A stretch of DNA of 64,000 bases from Gluconobacter sp. P1C6_b (GCF_018811945.1 NZ_JACRVU010000009.1:53432-117431), one strand, 5' to 3'; positions 9,935 to 20,717 are shown, counted from the stretch's first letter. Numbers and translations: made by a program. The notes: generated by a model not told the origin, from the letters alone.

Positions 9935-10839
9935 TCGGCTGACGGGACAAAGAACAGCGAGCCCGTGACGGGGCGGCTGTAATCCAGCAGGCGATCGTAA
10001 TTTCCTTCCGGCTTGCCGATGAACATGTTGTGCAGCATTTCCTCGGTTACGGACGGGGAGCGTGCATAGCCGATGAAATAGGTCCCGAATTCGCCCTTGC
10101 CGGCTTCGCCGAACGGCATGTTGTCCCGCAGGATATCGACCTGTTTGCCGTTGCGCGTCACGACATTCAGCGCGTTATGGGCGTAAGCGGGCTTGGTCGC
10201 GTCATCGAGTTCAACATTGGAAAGTTTTTTGCGGCCGATGATCTTTTCCTGCATCTCGATCGGCAGGGTGTTCCAGGCCGCGAGATCATGGAAGTATTTC
10301 TGGGTAATGACGTAGCTGCCGCCTTTGAAAGCCGCGTCTTCGTCACCGATGATGGCAGCCTCGCACGCTGCGGCATTTTCGGGGTTTTCCGTGCCGTCCA
10401 CGAAGCCGATCAGATCCCGGTCATCGAAATATTTGAAGCCGTGAACTTCATCGACGACCGTGCACACGCTGCGCAGGCGGTCCATGACCAGCTTAGCCAT
10501 CTCGAAACACATGTCCATGCGCGTGGCGCGGATGTGAAAGAGCATGTCGCCCGGTGTGGAGATGGCGTGATGAACGCCTTTGATTTCCTGAAACGGATGC
10601 AGTTCCTTAGGACGCGGGCCGGGAAAGAGGCGGTCCCAGGCGGCAGAGCCAAAGCCCAGAACGCAGGATAACTGCCCGTTCAGGTCCCGGAAACCCACCG
10701 TACGACGCAGGCCCGAGAGGTCCGCGCACAGGCTGCGGACGGTCTTTTCCGCATCCGTGCCGGGATTGATGTTCAGAACCAGGAAAATCGCAGCCCGGGT
10801 CAGGGGAGCGGCAACGGGCTGGGGCGTGGTGTCGGACAT
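9910..10839 (-). CDS. DyP-type heme peroxidase (YfeX-like)
   Basis: About 309 residues. The DyP signature GFVDGTENP (distal heme-site Asp) is clear, followed by GGSYVITQKYFHDL and RKKLSNVELDD. KPAYAHNALNV supplies the likely proximal heme histidine. The C-terminal IGYARSPSVTEEMLHNMF is typical of the YfeX branch. No signal peptide is seen, so it is cytoplasmic or loaded into an encapsulin. I chose ATG 10839 (MSDTTPQPVA) because GGAAAG precedes it; the frame extends to 10899. It peroxidises dyes or heme intermediates; the true substrate is unknown. Confidence 0.88.
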   Translation of the reverse strand: MSDTTPQPVAAPLTRAAIFLVLNINPGTDAEKTVRSLCADLSGLRRTVGFRDLNGQLSCVLGFGSAAWDRLFPGPRPKELHPFQEIKGVHHAISTPGDMLFHIRATRMDMCFEMAKLVMDRLRSVCTVVDEVHGFKYFDDRDLIGFVDGTENPENAAACEAAIIGDEDAAFKGGSYVITQKYFHDLAAWNTLPIEMQEKIIGRKKLSNVELDDATKPAYAHNALNVVTRNGKQVDILRDNMPFGEAGKGEFGTYFIGYARSPSVTEEMLHNMFIGKPEGNYDRLLDYSRPVTGSLFFVPSADYLDNVDA

Positions 10840-10991
10840 CGGAACAGTCTTTCCATCAGCGTGGCAATATATGTCTGCCCCGTTGATAGCGCGCTCCATG
10901 TCGAACGAACAGATTATGAAAACGGGTGAACTCCGTTTTGAAATACTGCGTGCGTGCAGTAGTGTCCGGCCACAAACGGAAAAAGGTCATC

Positions 10992-11342
10992 ATGGACAGT
11001 AATCTGAAATGCCCGGTCTGCGGGTGCGAACACGTTTATCCGGATGGTGCGCTGTGGATGTGCCCGGAATGCGCGCATGAGTGGAACCCGGCCGAGACGG
11101 CAGCGGAAAGCGGCGAGGCTTCCGCCGAAATCCGCGATGCCAATGGCAACGTCCTTGCCGACGGTGATAGCGTGACGGTCATCAAGGATCTGAAGATCAA
11201 GGGCTCGTCCATGGTCGTCAAGGGCGGCACCAAGGTGAAGAACATCCGTCTTTCGGACGGTGGCGACGGGCATGACATCGCCTGCAAGATCCCCGGGATC
11301 GGCGCGATGAACCTGAAGTCCGAGTTCGTCAGGAAGGCCTGA
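10992..11342 (+). CDS. phnA: PhnA/YjdM-family zinc-ribbon protein
   Basis: A 116-residue protein with an N-terminal zinc ribbon made by [10 protein letters not shown] and MCPECAHEW, followed by the conserved PhnA domain ([27 protein letters not shown], ending [12 protein letters not shown]). AAAAAGG lies shortly before the ATG. Despite its historical name, the family's role in phosphonate metabolism is doubtful, and the name here only reflects family membership. It is divergent from the DyP gene and overlaps the end of the SulP gene by 14 bp. Confidence 0.9.
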   Translation: MDSNLKCPVCGCEHVYPDGALWMCPECAHEWNPAETAAESGEASAEIRDANGNVLADGDSVTVIKDLKIKGSSMVVKGGTKVKNIRLSDGGDGHDIACKIPGIGAMNLKSEFVRKA

Positions 11343-13017
11343 CGGACGGTGGGGGCGCAGCCGTGTCCCCAAGGATCCGGTGGGCGGCTTTCAGCGCCGT
11401 ATGCAGTTCGGCGTAGATATTGCCGTCCCCAAGCGCCGGGGTGATGTGGTGCCGGTCCATATCGGCCCTCAGGTAAACGCTCACCCGCCCGAAAATCAGC
11501 GCGATGCCCCGCTGATGTAGTTGCGCAATCAGGTCCCGCAGGTCGGCGGCAGCGGAATAATCGATGTCGGTGACGGGGCTTGCATCCAGCACGACACAGC
11601 GGACGGGATGGGGCGCATGCTCCACCAGATCCAGAAGATCCTGCCGAAAGCGCGTCGAATTGGCGTAGAACAGATCGGCGCAGAAGCGGAAGACGATCAG
11701 CCCGGGAGCGCTTTCCAGCCCGTCCTTTGCGGGCAGCGCTTCCAGAACACCGGCGGTCGGGGACTGTTGCAGCACCATCGTATGAGGCTCGTAACTGTGC
11801 CGGACATGGCGGAACAGTGAGAGCGCGATGGCAAGGAAAATGCCTTCCTCGACGCCGATCCCCACAACGACGGCGGCTGTCGTAACGGCCAGCCAGAACT
11901 CACCGGGGCTTTCCTGCCGGATCGCGCGCAGGCTCTTCAGGTCGATCATGCCGACCGCCACGGTAAAGACGATCCCCGCCAGAACGCAGCGCGGCAGCGC
12001 CTCCAGCGGGCGCGTCAGGAACAGCAGCACCATGAGCGTCACGCAGGCAAACGTGACCTGTGCCACCTGCGTGCGGGCACCGGACCGCACGGCCATGGCC
12101 GTCTGCGTCGGGCTGCCATTGACGGTGAAGGTTCCGCTCAGTCCCGCCGCGACATTGGCGGCAGAAAGCCCCAGAAGATCGCGGTTTTCATCGACAGTTT
12201 CATGAAACCGCTCTCCGAAAACCCGGGATGTCGCCGCACTCTGCGCGATAATGACGAACACGCAGGAGGCCGCGACGGGCAGGAGGGCCAGAAGCTCGTT
12301 CCAGGAAATGTCCGGCAGGCCAAAATGCGGCAACCCACCTGCGACATGCCCCAGTGTCGGAACCCCGTGATGGGAGAGGTTCAGCCCCATGCTCAGCGCG
12401 ATGCTTCCGATCACGACGCAGAGCCCGGCTGGAAGATGCGGCGCAAGGCGCTGCCCGGTCATGAGGATGCCGACCGTCACCGCCGAGAGACCTGCGACCA
12501 TGAGGCTCCCATGCGGGATCTGACGAAGGGTCTCGTACGCCTGTACCAGCGGATTATGCGCGCTGACCGACACGCCCAGCATGTCGTGCAGCATCGCGAT
12601 GCACACCTGCACGCCCACCCCGGCCAGAAATCCCGTCAGCACGGTGCGGGACAGGAAATCCGCCAGAAACCCCAGCCGGAAGACCCGGGCCACCAGCAGA
12701 AGTGCTGCGCAGAGCAGCGCCGTCATGCTGACGAGCGCGATGTAATGCGCACTTTCGGGGCGCGCCATCTTGCCGACCGCGCTTGAGAAAATGGCCGCCG
12801 TCGCGGAATCGGCAGCTACGACCAGATGCCGGGACGAACCGAACGCGGCAAAGGCCACAAGTGGCAGCAGGACCGTATAAAGACCCGTTACCGCGGGCAT
12901 GGCCGCAATGCGCGTATAGCCCAGAACCTGCGGAATATTCACCGAGGCGAGGGACAGACCTGCGATAATATCCGTCCAGCCGCGACGGGGTCCGGTGGGG
13001 TTCTGCTGTTCCGACAT
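11329..13017 (-). CDS. SulP-family anion permease with STAS domain
   Basis: An inner-membrane transporter of about 562 residues for sulfate or related anions (bicarbonate or dicarboxylates are alternatives). It starts with [26 protein letters not shown], the SulP first-helix signature, and has many further membrane helices. [20 protein letters not shown] is the typical central motif. The last 130 residues form a soluble STAS domain ([22 protein letters not shown]). I start at ATG 13017; the open frame reaches 13113. Confidence 0.88.
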   Translation of the reverse strand: MSEQQNPTGPRRGWTDIIAGLSLASVNIPQVLGYTRIAAMPAVTGLYTVLLPLVAFAAFGSSRHLVVAADSATAAIFSSAVGKMARPESAHYIALVSMTALLCAALLLVARVFRLGFLADFLSRTVLTGFLAGVGVQVCIAMLHDMLGVSVSAHNPLVQAYETLRQIPHGSLMVAGLSAVTVGILMTGQRLAPHLPAGLCVVIGSIALSMGLNLSHHGVPTLGHVAGGLPHFGLPDISWNELLALLPVAASCVFVIIAQSAATSRVFGERFHETVDENRDLLGLSAANVAAGLSGTFTVNGSPTQTAMAVRSGARTQVAQVTFACVTLMVLLFLTRPLEALPRCVLAGIVFTVAVGMIDLKSLRAIRQESPGEFWLAVTTAAVVVGIGVEEGIFLAIALSLFRHVRHSYEPHTMVLQQSPTAGVLEALPAKDGLESAPGLIVFRFCADLFYANSTRFRQDLLDLVEHAPHPVRCVVLDASPVTDIDYSAAADLRDLIAQLHQRGIALIFGRVSVYLRADMDRHHITPALGDGNIYAELHTALKAAHRILGDTAAPPPSVRPS

Positions 13018-13151
13018 GATGTGTGTTCTAGGCCTTTGATCGGCGGATGTCTTCACAATGTCCAACAGGTGGTTGGGTCCGGCACGGAAATGCCTCATGA
13101 TCTGGTCGCTCAAACGGATCTTTCGTCCGTACAGTCAGAAGGAACAGGATC

Positions 13152-13883
13152 ATGACCCAGAGAGTAGCGCTCATTACCGGTGGTTCACGCGGTATCGGTG
13201 CGGCGATCGCGCTGAAGCTGGCGCAGGATGGCTTCGATATCGCCATCACTTATGCCCGCAATGAAAAAGCCGCGCAGAAAGTCGTTTCAGAAGTTGAGGC
13301 GCTGGGCCGCAAGGCTGTTGCGGTGCAGGCGGATGGTGGCAGCACGGACGGCAATATCGCGGCCATCACGAAGACGCATGAAGCGTTCGGGCGTCTGGAC
13401 GCGCTGGTCTGCAACGCGGGCATCTATCCTTACGGCCCGATTGCCCAAATGACCGTCACTCAGATCGAGGAGGTTCTGAACCTCAACCTGCGCGCCGCCA
13501 TGGTCGAGACGGTTGAAGCGCTGAAATACATGAAGACGGGTGGCCGCCTGATCTATATCGGCTCTGCCTTTGGCGAGCGTGCGCCGTTCCCGGGTATTTC
13601 GCTCTATTCGGCGACGAAGGCCGGTCTGATCGGCTTCACGAAAGGTGTGGCGCGGGATCTCGGACCGCAAGGCATTACGGCGAATGTCGTCGAGCCCGGT
13701 CCGATTGCAACGGACCTCAACCCCGAAGACGGCGCGGCCGCTGCCGTCATCCGCAAGTTCACGGCCACGGAATCCTACGGCAAGGTCAACGACATTGCCC
13801 GCACCGTGTCGTTCCTCGCCAGCCCGGATGCGTCCTACATCACGGGTGCGTCCATCCTGGTGGATGGCGGTCTCGTCGCCTGA
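13152..13883 (+). CDS. Short-chain dehydrogenase/reductase
   Basis: A 243-residue SDR with the cofactor motif TGGSRGIGAAIA (residues 9-20), NAG at the end of strand 4, and the catalytic Ser, Tyr and Lys in IGSAFGERAPFPGISLYSATKAG. The C-terminus SYITGASILVDGGLVA is standard for the 3-oxoacyl-ACP reductase-like branch. GAAGGA precedes the ATG. The substrate cannot be read from sequence. It faces a TonB-dependent receptor across a shared terminator. Confidence 0.9.
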   Translation: MTQRVALITGGSRGIGAAIALKLAQDGFDIAITYARNEKAAQKVVSEVEALGRKAVAVQADGGSTDGNIAAITKTHEAFGRLDALVCNAGIYPYGPIAQMTVTQIEEVLNLNLRAAMVETVEALKYMKTGGRLIYIGSAFGERAPFPGISLYSATKAGLIGFTKGVARDLGPQGITANVVEPGPIATDLNPEDGAAAAVIRKFTATESYGKVNDIARTVSFLASPDASYITGASILVDGGLVA

Positions 13884-13891
13884 GACCGAAA

Positions 13892-13918
13892 ACGGCTCCC
13901 TCACATCGAGGGAGCCGT
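13892..13918. terminator. Bidirectional terminator
   Basis: Perfect 11-bp stem (ACGGCTCCCTC with GAGGGAGCCGT) and a 5-nt loop between the SDR and the convergent TonB-dependent receptor. A-rich and T-rich flanks allow use from both sides. Confidence 0.75.
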
Positions 13919-13925
13919 CGTTTCT

Positions 13926-16415
13926 TCAGAAGCTGGTGGAGAGCGAGCCCATCATCGAGAAGGGCGGCTGGATGTAATAGGACGGGGCGGAATCCGCCGA
14001 GATCTTGTTGCCGTAGACACCCGTTGTGGCCCGGGCGTTCTCTGCGAAGTAATAGACGCCGCCCAGCTTGTACTGGCCGGTCAGGTTGGTGAAGTTCAGC
14101 TTGAAGACCGGTGACTGCGCGATGAAGAATTTCGGCAGGTGATACCCCAACGACAGTGAGTCCGAGAAATAGGATGGCATCGTCTGGTCGTTCATGAACG
14201 TCGAATACTGCTTGTCCGTGTAGCGGATGCTGGCATTCAGGAAGAACGGGCCTTCCGTGTAAGTCAGGCCAATGCTGCCCATGAACTTCGGCGTCATGAT
14301 CGGCGTCTTGCCGCGCGTCTTCAGATAGTCGATCGAGCCGTTATCGGCGGCAATCGGCAGGTTGTTGTCCATCGTGGCGTGCAGGTATTCGAACGACAGA
14401 TACGGCCGGAAGCGGTGGAACAGCGGTTTGGTGGACAGCATCAGATCCACGCCGCGGATCGTCTCGCCACCCGTATTGAGCGTCTGACTGACAGGTACGT
14501 CGTTGCTATAGGTGTTGAGCGACAGCAGGCGGTTGGTGACGTTGAAGTTGTAGACGCTGACATCCGCGAGGAAGACGTCACCCGTATAGCGGTATCCCAG
14601 CTCTTCCTTGATCGAATACTGCGGCTTCGCATTGGCCCCTGAGGTCGTCATGGCACCCGTGCTTGTGCTGTAGCGGGTGATCAGATTGACGGGTGAGGGC
14701 GCGCGGAAATCGCCTTCCGCGTTGATGTAGATCTGATGATGCGGCGCGAAGTCCCAGGACCAGGACATGCGGGGCATCGGGGAGACGAAGGTGTGGTTCG
14801 AACGGCTTGCCGTGCTGGCCAGGAAGTCCTGACCACGCAGGGTTTCGGAAACGACCTTGATGCCCCCGGTCAGCGACATCTTGTGGTTCAGGAAGAACTG
14901 CGTGTCTTCCATGAAGCCGGAATTGAGGCTGTAGGACCCCAGATAGTTGGTCGAATAATAGATGTTGCCGCTGGTGGTGCGGTAATAGGCGGCCGTATCC
15001 GTGTCCGAAGGCTGGGCGCCCGTGACCTGGTTCATGCGCGACAGTGGCGTTTTGAGGGAATAGGAATTCTCCTCATGCCAGTAGCCGATCTGGCCGTCAT
15101 TGTTCTCGCCATGCCAGTGCAGGCTGGCGACAACGCCGCCCTGCTGGTTGAGGGACATGGCATTGGTCGAGACAGCCGCGCGCGTGGCCGTGCTGATCTT
15201 GCCATCACCGTTCAGATCAACCTTCTGGAGTGCCGTTCCCGCATAGGTATGGCCTTCCTGCAGACGCGAGGCGCTGTTCAGCGTGATGGCTGCGCGCTGG
15301 TAGTAGGGCGTGATGGTGACGCTGAAAAGATGGTTCAGCGCGAAGTGCATCGGCAGGGACGCGTAGAACTGGTCCTTGTCCGAGCCATGCGTGCCGTAAT
15401 AGCTGCTGGGGGATGTCGCGCTGAAGGTGGCGGTGTAGCTGATGGGCGTCGTGACCGGCAGGCCGTTCTTGTCCGCATAGAAGTTCGCCATCGTGGGATA
15501 GCGGTTCTGGTAATAGAACGAGTGGTTGTAGCCCACGAACAGATCGATGGCGCTGCGTTCACCGATCTTCTTCGTCATCCGGAAGTCCATGTGCTTGCGC
15601 TCGCTGGTGCCCGAGCCGCGCCAGGCGTCCGAATGCATGTTCGAGAATGAGGCATAGCTTGTGATGCCGGAATGGCCGATCTCGCCGCTGTCCAACCGGA
15701 TGAACTCGCGCGACGTGTTGAAGGAGCCGTAGCTGCCGGAGATGAAACCGCCGAATTTCTGTGAGGGCGCACGGGTGGTGATGCTCAGCGCACCAGCCGC
15801 GGCGGAGGTCAGCGGATCTTCGACCGAGATCGAGCCCGGCGTCATGGATTCAGAGGCAATATTGTTGCTGTCGATGTAGTTCTGGATGAAGTTCGACGCA
15901 GACGTTGAGGAGCCGTTGGCGATCGGCATGCCGTTGAGCAGGAAGCCGATGTCGTTGTCATACAGGCCGCGGCTGCTGATGGAGCCGCCTTCGTTTCCGG
16001 AAGGATCTGGCGTCGAAATATTGACGCTGGGCAGGTTCTTGATCAGGTCGAGCGGCGAACTGGTCGGGCTCTGCATCTCGATATAGGCCTGCGTGACGGA
16101 CTGGATGGAGCGAGCTGCCGTCTCCGCCCGCATCATGCCGCCACCCGGAGCCTGGCTGCGCTGACCCAGAACGCTGATCGATTCCTGCCCTCCCTTCGCT
16201 TCCGTCGAAGTGGGCGCGGCGTGATGTGCCGCCTTGCGGGCGTGTCTGGTCTTCGTGGGGTCTTCGGCCCAGGCGGTATTGCCTGCAAGAACGGTTGCGC
16301 TGCTGAGGATCGTGGCAGCCGCCAGAAATTTTTTCCCTCTTCCCATCAGAAAGGAGAGCGCGGGCAGTCGGCAGGGACGCACGGGGTCTGACGGGGCGGG
16401 GATTCTGGAAGACAT
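13926..16415 (-). CDS. TonB-dependent receptor
   Basis: An outer-membrane receptor of 829 residues. A signal segment (residues about 28-50, ending NTAWA) precedes a plug domain with SPLDLIKNLPSVNIS, SSRGLYDNDIGFLLNGMPI and the conserved NNIASESMTPGSISVEDPLTSAAAGA. A long barrel follows and ends in SLSTSF. The plug differs from the siderophore receptor at 2.4 kb, and no Fur-like site is evident upstream, so the substrate may not be iron. An alternative start lies at 16346. Confidence 0.88.
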   Translation of the reverse strand: MSSRIPAPSDPVRPCRLPALSFLMGRGKKFLAAATILSSATVLAGNTAWAEDPTKTRHARKAAHHAAPTSTEAKGGQESISVLGQRSQAPGGGMMRAETAARSIQSVTQAYIEMQSPTSSPLDLIKNLPSVNISTPDPSGNEGGSISSRGLYDNDIGFLLNGMPIANGSSTSASNFIQNYIDSNNIASESMTPGSISVEDPLTSAAAGALSITTRAPSQKFGGFISGSYGSFNTSREFIRLDSGEIGHSGITSYASFSNMHSDAWRGSGTSERKHMDFRMTKKIGERSAIDLFVGYNHSFYYQNRYPTMANFYADKNGLPVTTPISYTATFSATSPSSYYGTHGSDKDQFYASLPMHFALNHLFSVTITPYYQRAAITLNSASRLQEGHTYAGTALQKVDLNGDGKISTATRAAVSTNAMSLNQQGGVVASLHWHGENNDGQIGYWHEENSYSLKTPLSRMNQVTGAQPSDTDTAAYYRTTSGNIYYSTNYLGSYSLNSGFMEDTQFFLNHKMSLTGGIKVVSETLRGQDFLASTASRSNHTFVSPMPRMSWSWDFAPHHQIYINAEGDFRAPSPVNLITRYSTSTGAMTTSGANAKPQYSIKEELGYRYTGDVFLADVSVYNFNVTNRLLSLNTYSNDVPVSQTLNTGGETIRGVDLMLSTKPLFHRFRPYLSFEYLHATMDNNLPIAADNGSIDYLKTRGKTPIMTPKFMGSIGLTYTEGPFFLNASIRYTDKQYSTFMNDQTMPSYFSDSLSLGYHLPKFFIAQSPVFKLNFTNLTGQYKLGGVYYFAENARATTGVYGNKISADSAPSYYIQPPFSMMGSLSTSF

Positions 16416-16591
16416 GTCTGGCGGGATCCTGAAAAAACTAACGCTACGATACCGTTATGAATCTGGGGCTGAAGATAAAGGAGACGATCATAAGAACATT
16501 CCCAAGGAAAAATTGGTAGTTTCATAGTCTGTCATGAAGGAGGAGTTTCCATTCCGGTCTGGAAATATGGGTTCCCCGGAACGTTCCTGGT

Positions 16592-17854
16592 TCAGAGCAG
16601 GCGTCTGGCCCCGAAAATCGCGCTCGCCGAGATCAGGGCGGTCAGGCCCAGATAGAATGCTGGGGCCTGTTCCGTACCGCTCCAGGACATCAGGGCAGCG
16701 TTCGTCAGCGGCGCGAGGCCGCCGAACAGGACGACGCCGAAGGAATAGCCGATCGTCAGGCCACGTCCGCGCAGGCGATCCGGGAACAGAAGGCCGATGA
16801 AGCCATCAAGAGCCGCGAAATAGAGCAGTCCGCTGACGTTGAACAGAAGCGGCATGACCAGGATGCTCTCCGGCCATATCGAGACCAGCCGGAACATCGG
16901 CCAGGGCAGGCAGAACAGAAGGGCGCAGGACAGGAGCATCGGCGTGATGCTGCGGGTTCTGTCGAAATAATCCGCCAGCTTCCAGCGCAGGGGCGTGAAC
17001 ACAAGCTGCCCCCCATAGGTCAGCAGCGCGGACGCATAGGCCAGCCGGGCCGCGACATGGAAATGCAGCCGGGCATAATGGGGCATGTAGATGCCCAGAT
17101 AGGTGATGCCGCTTCCCAGCGCGACGGAGCCCATGACGGCCAGCGTGCGGAGCAGATTCTCCCGTTTGAGGAACGGGGACGGGACCGTGACCTTCGCAAC
17201 GGGGGGCGAAGGGCGTGTCCGGACCAGTCTGAAGCGCAGGACCAGCGCCAGCAGCCCCGCCAGGGCGCCCAGACCGGCTGCGATCCGGAACCCATAGCTG
17301 TCGAATCCCTGCGCGGGCAGCAGCAGAGTCAGGCTCAGTGTGACGATCGCGGCGGCAAGGGAGGCGACGATCTGCCCGATGGCCTGCCAGCTTGCAGCCC
17401 GCGCCTCATGTCCCGGCGCCTGTTCGATCAGGAAGGACGTGGCACTTCCAAACTCTCCCCCTAGCGAAAACCCGTGCAGCAGGCGCGCCGTGACGATCAG
17501 GAGCGGAGCAGCCATGCCGATGCTCTGATAACCGGGCGTGAAAGTAATCAGCAGGCTGCCGGTCGCCATGAGCGCAATGCACAGGATCATGGTGAAGGTC
17601 CGGCCCCTGCGGTCCGTACAGATCCCGAGCACGACGGCGCCGACGGGGCGTGCGAGCAGGGTGAAGCCGAAGGTCGCAAGGGTCAGCGCGATCTGGGAGA
17701 AGGCCAGCCCGGCAGGAAAGAAGGTCTGCCCGATGGCGCTTGAGAACGATGCGTAAATAACGAAATCGTAATATTCTATGATGTTGCCGAGAATGGAAGC
17801 AATGACAGGCAGCGTCATCCTGAAACGCGTGGAAGGCCTGCCATCCGCGTTCAT
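16592..17854 (-). CDS. MFS transporter, metabolite:H+ symporter (MHS) type
   Basis: A 420-residue, 12-helix permease. The start IASILGNIIEYYDFVIYASFS is typical of the MHS group (citrate, ketoglutarate, proline/betaine carriers). The MFS loop motif is in GICTDRRGRTFTM, and HGFSLGGEFGSATSFLIEQAPG is the second hallmark. Its ATG overlaps the stop of the LysR gene by 4 nt (ATGA), so the two are translationally coupled. The substrate is unknown. Confidence 0.88.
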   Translation of the reverse strand: MNADGRPSTRFRMTLPVIASILGNIIEYYDFVIYASFSSAIGQTFFPAGLAFSQIALTLATFGFTLLARPVGAVVLGICTDRRGRTFTMILCIALMATGSLLITFTPGYQSIGMAAPLLIVTARLLHGFSLGGEFGSATSFLIEQAPGHEARAASWQAIGQIVASLAAAIVTLSLTLLLPAQGFDSYGFRIAAGLGALAGLLALVLRFRLVRTRPSPPVAKVTVPSPFLKRENLLRTLAVMGSVALGSGITYLGIYMPHYARLHFHVAARLAYASALLTYGGQLVFTPLRWKLADYFDRTRSITPMLLSCALLFCLPWPMFRLVSIWPESILVMPLLFNVSGLLYFAALDGFIGLLFPDRLRGRGLTIGYSFGVVLFGGLAPLTNAALMSWSGTEQAPAFYLGLTALISASAIFGARRLL

Positions 17855-18807
17855 GATGCTCCGGCTCCACCAGAGCCCGCTCCGCCCTGTCCTGATCCAC
17901 TCGGGCGGTCCCCGAGATTGCGCATGATGAACCGGATGAAGGAATGGAGCGTCGGCGCGCTGTAGCGTTCCTTGTGATAGAGCAGATAGATCGGCCGTGA
18001 GGGCAGCGTGTAATCGGGCAGGAGCGCCTGAAGGGTCCCCGCTTTCAGATCGTCCTGCACCAGATCGGTCGGCAGCATTGCGATGCCCAGGCCGCCCAGA
18101 GCCGCGCGTCGCATGGCCTGCGTGCTGTTGAACAGCCCCCGCCTGCGCATTTCGACCGTCACGCGGCCCTTGGGACTTTCAAAATGCCACTCATGCCGGG
18201 CCCAGTGCCAGGGCGATGACGATGTGTAGGCAAAGGCCAGTGCATCATGCGTCGCAAGCTGCTGCGGCACCAGAAGCTCTTCCCGACGGTCGAGATAGTC
18301 CGGGGACGCGCACAGCGTCATGCGGTAATCCGTCAGCCGGCGGCACATGAGCGAGGACGGTTCAGGCACGCCAAGGCGGATGGCGATGTCGAACTTCTCA
18401 TGCGTCAGGTCCACACTGCGTTCCGTCAGGACCAGATCGACATCCACGGACGGATTTTCGGCCAGATACCGCGCCAGACAGGGCGTGACGCTCTGGGTGC
18501 CGTAAGTGACCGGTGCCGTGACGCGCAGGGTGCCGGAAGGCAGGGTCTGCGCGGCCTGTGCCAGATGTTCGGTTTCATCCAGCAGCTTGAGAATGGACTG
18601 GCATTTCTCGAAATAGACGGCCCCGAACGCTGTCAGGCTCTGGCGCCGCGTGGTGCGGCGCAGCAGGCTCGTGCCCAGTCGTTCTTCCAGAAGGCGCACG
18701 TAATTGCCCACCATCGTGGGGGAAATGCCGCAGCGTTCTCCGGCAGCGGTCATGCTGCCGGTCTCGACGACCGCCATGAAGGTGGTCATGGCCTGAAAAA
18801 CGTTCAT
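17851..18807 (-). CDS. LysR-family transcriptional regulator
   Basis: A 318-residue regulator. The N-terminal winged helix-turn-helix is in ETGSMTAAGERCGISPTMVG and LLRRTTRRQSLTAFG. The LysR substrate domain follows (TLRVTAPVTYGTQSVTPCLARYL, then DIAIRLGVPEPSSL). The C-terminal 15 residues are Gly/Ser-rich. It is coupled to the MFS transporter downstream and probably controls it, contrary to the usual divergent LysR arrangement. Confidence 0.9.
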   Translation of the reverse strand: MNVFQAMTTFMAVVETGSMTAAGERCGISPTMVGNYVRLLEERLGTSLLRRTTRRQSLTAFGAVYFEKCQSILKLLDETEHLAQAAQTLPSGTLRVTAPVTYGTQSVTPCLARYLAENPSVDVDLVLTERSVDLTHEKFDIAIRLGVPEPSSLMCRRLTDYRMTLCASPDYLDRREELLVPQQLATHDALAFAYTSSSPWHWARHEWHFESPKGRVTVEMRRRGLFNSTQAMRRAALGGLGIAMLPTDLVQDDLKAGTLQALLPDYTLPSRPIYLLYHKERYSAPTLHSFIRFIMRNLGDRPSGSGQGGAGSGGAGAS

Positions 18808-18911
18808 TGCAAACCGCTGGTTGATAATGTTTCCATCATAGCAGCATTTATCGGGGCGATTGAAGGCCGTAACGATCCTGTTACGATGTTTTCCGTTCCG
18901 ACCATGAAAGT

Positions 18912-20717
18912 ATGTGCTGCATCATGCATTCCAGAGCATTTCCTGCATCCCGTCCACTGGCCCGCAACCGTCTTTTCAGCCGGCGCCGGGCCAGCCTGTG
19001 CGGAGTGTTCGGCATGATGGGGCTGATGCAGACTCTGGCACTGGGCGGATGTGCGCAGACGGATCACCCGGCTGTCAGCACGGTTCCGGTTGCCCAGCCC
19101 AGCACGGCCACGACATCCATGGCCGCCACCGCCAATCCGCTGGCCTCGCAGGCCGCGATGGATGTGATCCGCCGCGGCGGCAGCGCCGTTGATGCGGCGA
19201 TTGCGGCGCAGATGGTGCTGGCCGTTGTCGAACCGCAGGCCTCGGGTCTGGGGGGCGGCTCCACGATCCTGTACTGGGACAAAAGCGCCGGAAAACTCTC
19301 GTTTTACGATGGACTGGCGGCCGCGCCTGCCATCGTGCCGCAGGACTATGCGCATGATGCGGACGGGCACGCCATCCCTCACGCCCTGCTGGAGCGCAGC
19401 GGGCGTGTTGTGGCCGTTCCGGGCACGCTGCGGACGCTGGAACTTCTGCACAAACGTTACGGCAAGCTCCCCTGGGCAGATCTGTTTCAGGCCGCCATTG
19501 CTACGGCCCGTAATGGCTATGCGATGCCCGGCTATTTGCATCTTGTCCTGACGGAACGCCCGGAACTGGCGCAGAAAGCCAGCTTCAAGTCCTATTTCGA
19601 TGCGGACGGTCATCCGTTGCCCAAAGGCACGATCCTGCACAATCCGGCACTGGCCGAGACGCTGACGCAGGTGGCGACCAAGGGCGCGGACTACTTCTAC
19701 GGCCCCGTTTTCGCCCGCAAGATTTCCGCTGCCGTGGCGACTGGGCCGTATCCGGGGCACATCACGCCGAAGGATCTCGCCTCCTACAAGGTCCGCGAAC
19801 GCGCGCCGCTCTGTGTCGAGGCGTTTGGCCGCCGCATCTGCTCCGCCGCCCCGCCGGTCGCAGGGGGGCTGTCCGTGCTTCAGCAGCTTGCGATCCTTGA
19901 TCGTCTGAAAATCGGCCAGTATCGACCCGGCAGTATCGAGGCTGCGCATCTTCTGCTGGAAGCCTCGCGTCTGGCAGAGGCCGACCGTCGCAAATATGCC
20001 GCCGATCCCGACTATACGCCCGTTGCGACAGATGAACTGCTGAGCCCGGCCTATCTGGACGCGCGTGCGACTCTGGTTTCCAAAGGGGAAGCGGCAGGTC
20101 AGGTCCGTCCGGGCGTGCTGAAGAGCCGTCTGGTCAGTCTTCCGGTTTCTGACGCGATGACGGTGCCCGCCACGACGCATCTGGCCATCCGCGATGCTGC
20201 CGGAGACGCTCTTTCCTTCACCACGACCATCAACCTTAACTTCGGGGCGGATATCGTCGTGGACGGCGTCGTCCTCAACAACGCGATCACCAATTTCGCG
20301 ACGCATCCTGTCGTGGACGGACTGCAGGTCGCCAATATCGCGGCTCCCGGCAAGCGGCCGATTACGACGATGGCGCCGACCATCGTATTTGGCGCGGACG
20401 GGCAGCCTGAAGTGATCGTGGGCGCTGGTGGTGGCGCGCGGATCATTGATTCCGTGGTGCAGACACTGGTCGGCCATCTCGCCTGGGGACAGAACATCCG
20501 CACGGCCATTGAACAGCCGCGTATCGGCGCGCAGAACCGCGCGGAAGAGCTGGAACACGGCACATCGGCCGCCGAACTGAAATCCGCGCTTGAGAGCATG
20601 GGCCATCACCCGCATGCTGCCGTCATGAACGCGGCCGTGCAGGCCATCACCATTGGTCCGGACGGGCTCACAGGCTGGGGCGATCCGCATCGCGACGGCG
20701 TTGCCCTGGGCCAGTAA
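18912..20717 (+). CDS. ggt: Gamma-glutamyltransferase (glutathione hydrolase)
   Basis: A 601-residue N-terminal-nucleophile enzyme that cleaves gamma-glutamyl bonds. The protein is made as a precursor and cuts itself before the catalytic threonine, here T421 in the conserved TTH triplet. Upstream are SQAAMDVIRRGGSAVDAAIAAQ and GLGGGSTILYW, downstream ITTMAPTIV and GGGARIID, all GGT hallmarks. The N-terminus has a Cys lipobox (LALGGC), so it may be a periplasm-facing lipoprotein. ATG 18924 is an alternative start. It is followed by a lipase gene after 45 bp. Confidence 0.9.
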   Translation: MCCIMHSRAFPASRPLARNRLFSRRRASLCGVFGMMGLMQTLALGGCAQTDHPAVSTVPVAQPSTATTSMAATANPLASQAAMDVIRRGGSAVDAAIAAQMVLAVVEPQASGLGGGSTILYWDKSAGKLSFYDGLAAAPAIVPQDYAHDADGHAIPHALLERSGRVVAVPGTLRTLELLHKRYGKLPWADLFQAAIATARNGYAMPGYLHLVLTERPELAQKASFKSYFDADGHPLPKGTILHNPALAETLTQVATKGADYFYGPVFARKISAAVATGPYPGHITPKDLASYKVRERAPLCVEAFGRRICSAAPPVAGGLSVLQQLAILDRLKIGQYRPGSIEAAHLLLEASRLAEADRRKYAADPDYTPVATDELLSPAYLDARATLVSKGEAAGQVRPGVLKSRLVSLPVSDAMTVPATTHLAIRDAAGDALSFTTTINLNFGADIVVDGVVLNNAITNFATHPVVDGLQVANIAAPGKRPITTMAPTIVFGADGQPEVIVGAGGGARIIDSVVQTLVGHLAWGQNIRTAIEQPRIGAQNRAEELEHGTSAAELKSALESMGHHPHAAVMNAAVQAITIGPDGLTGWGDPHRDGVALGQ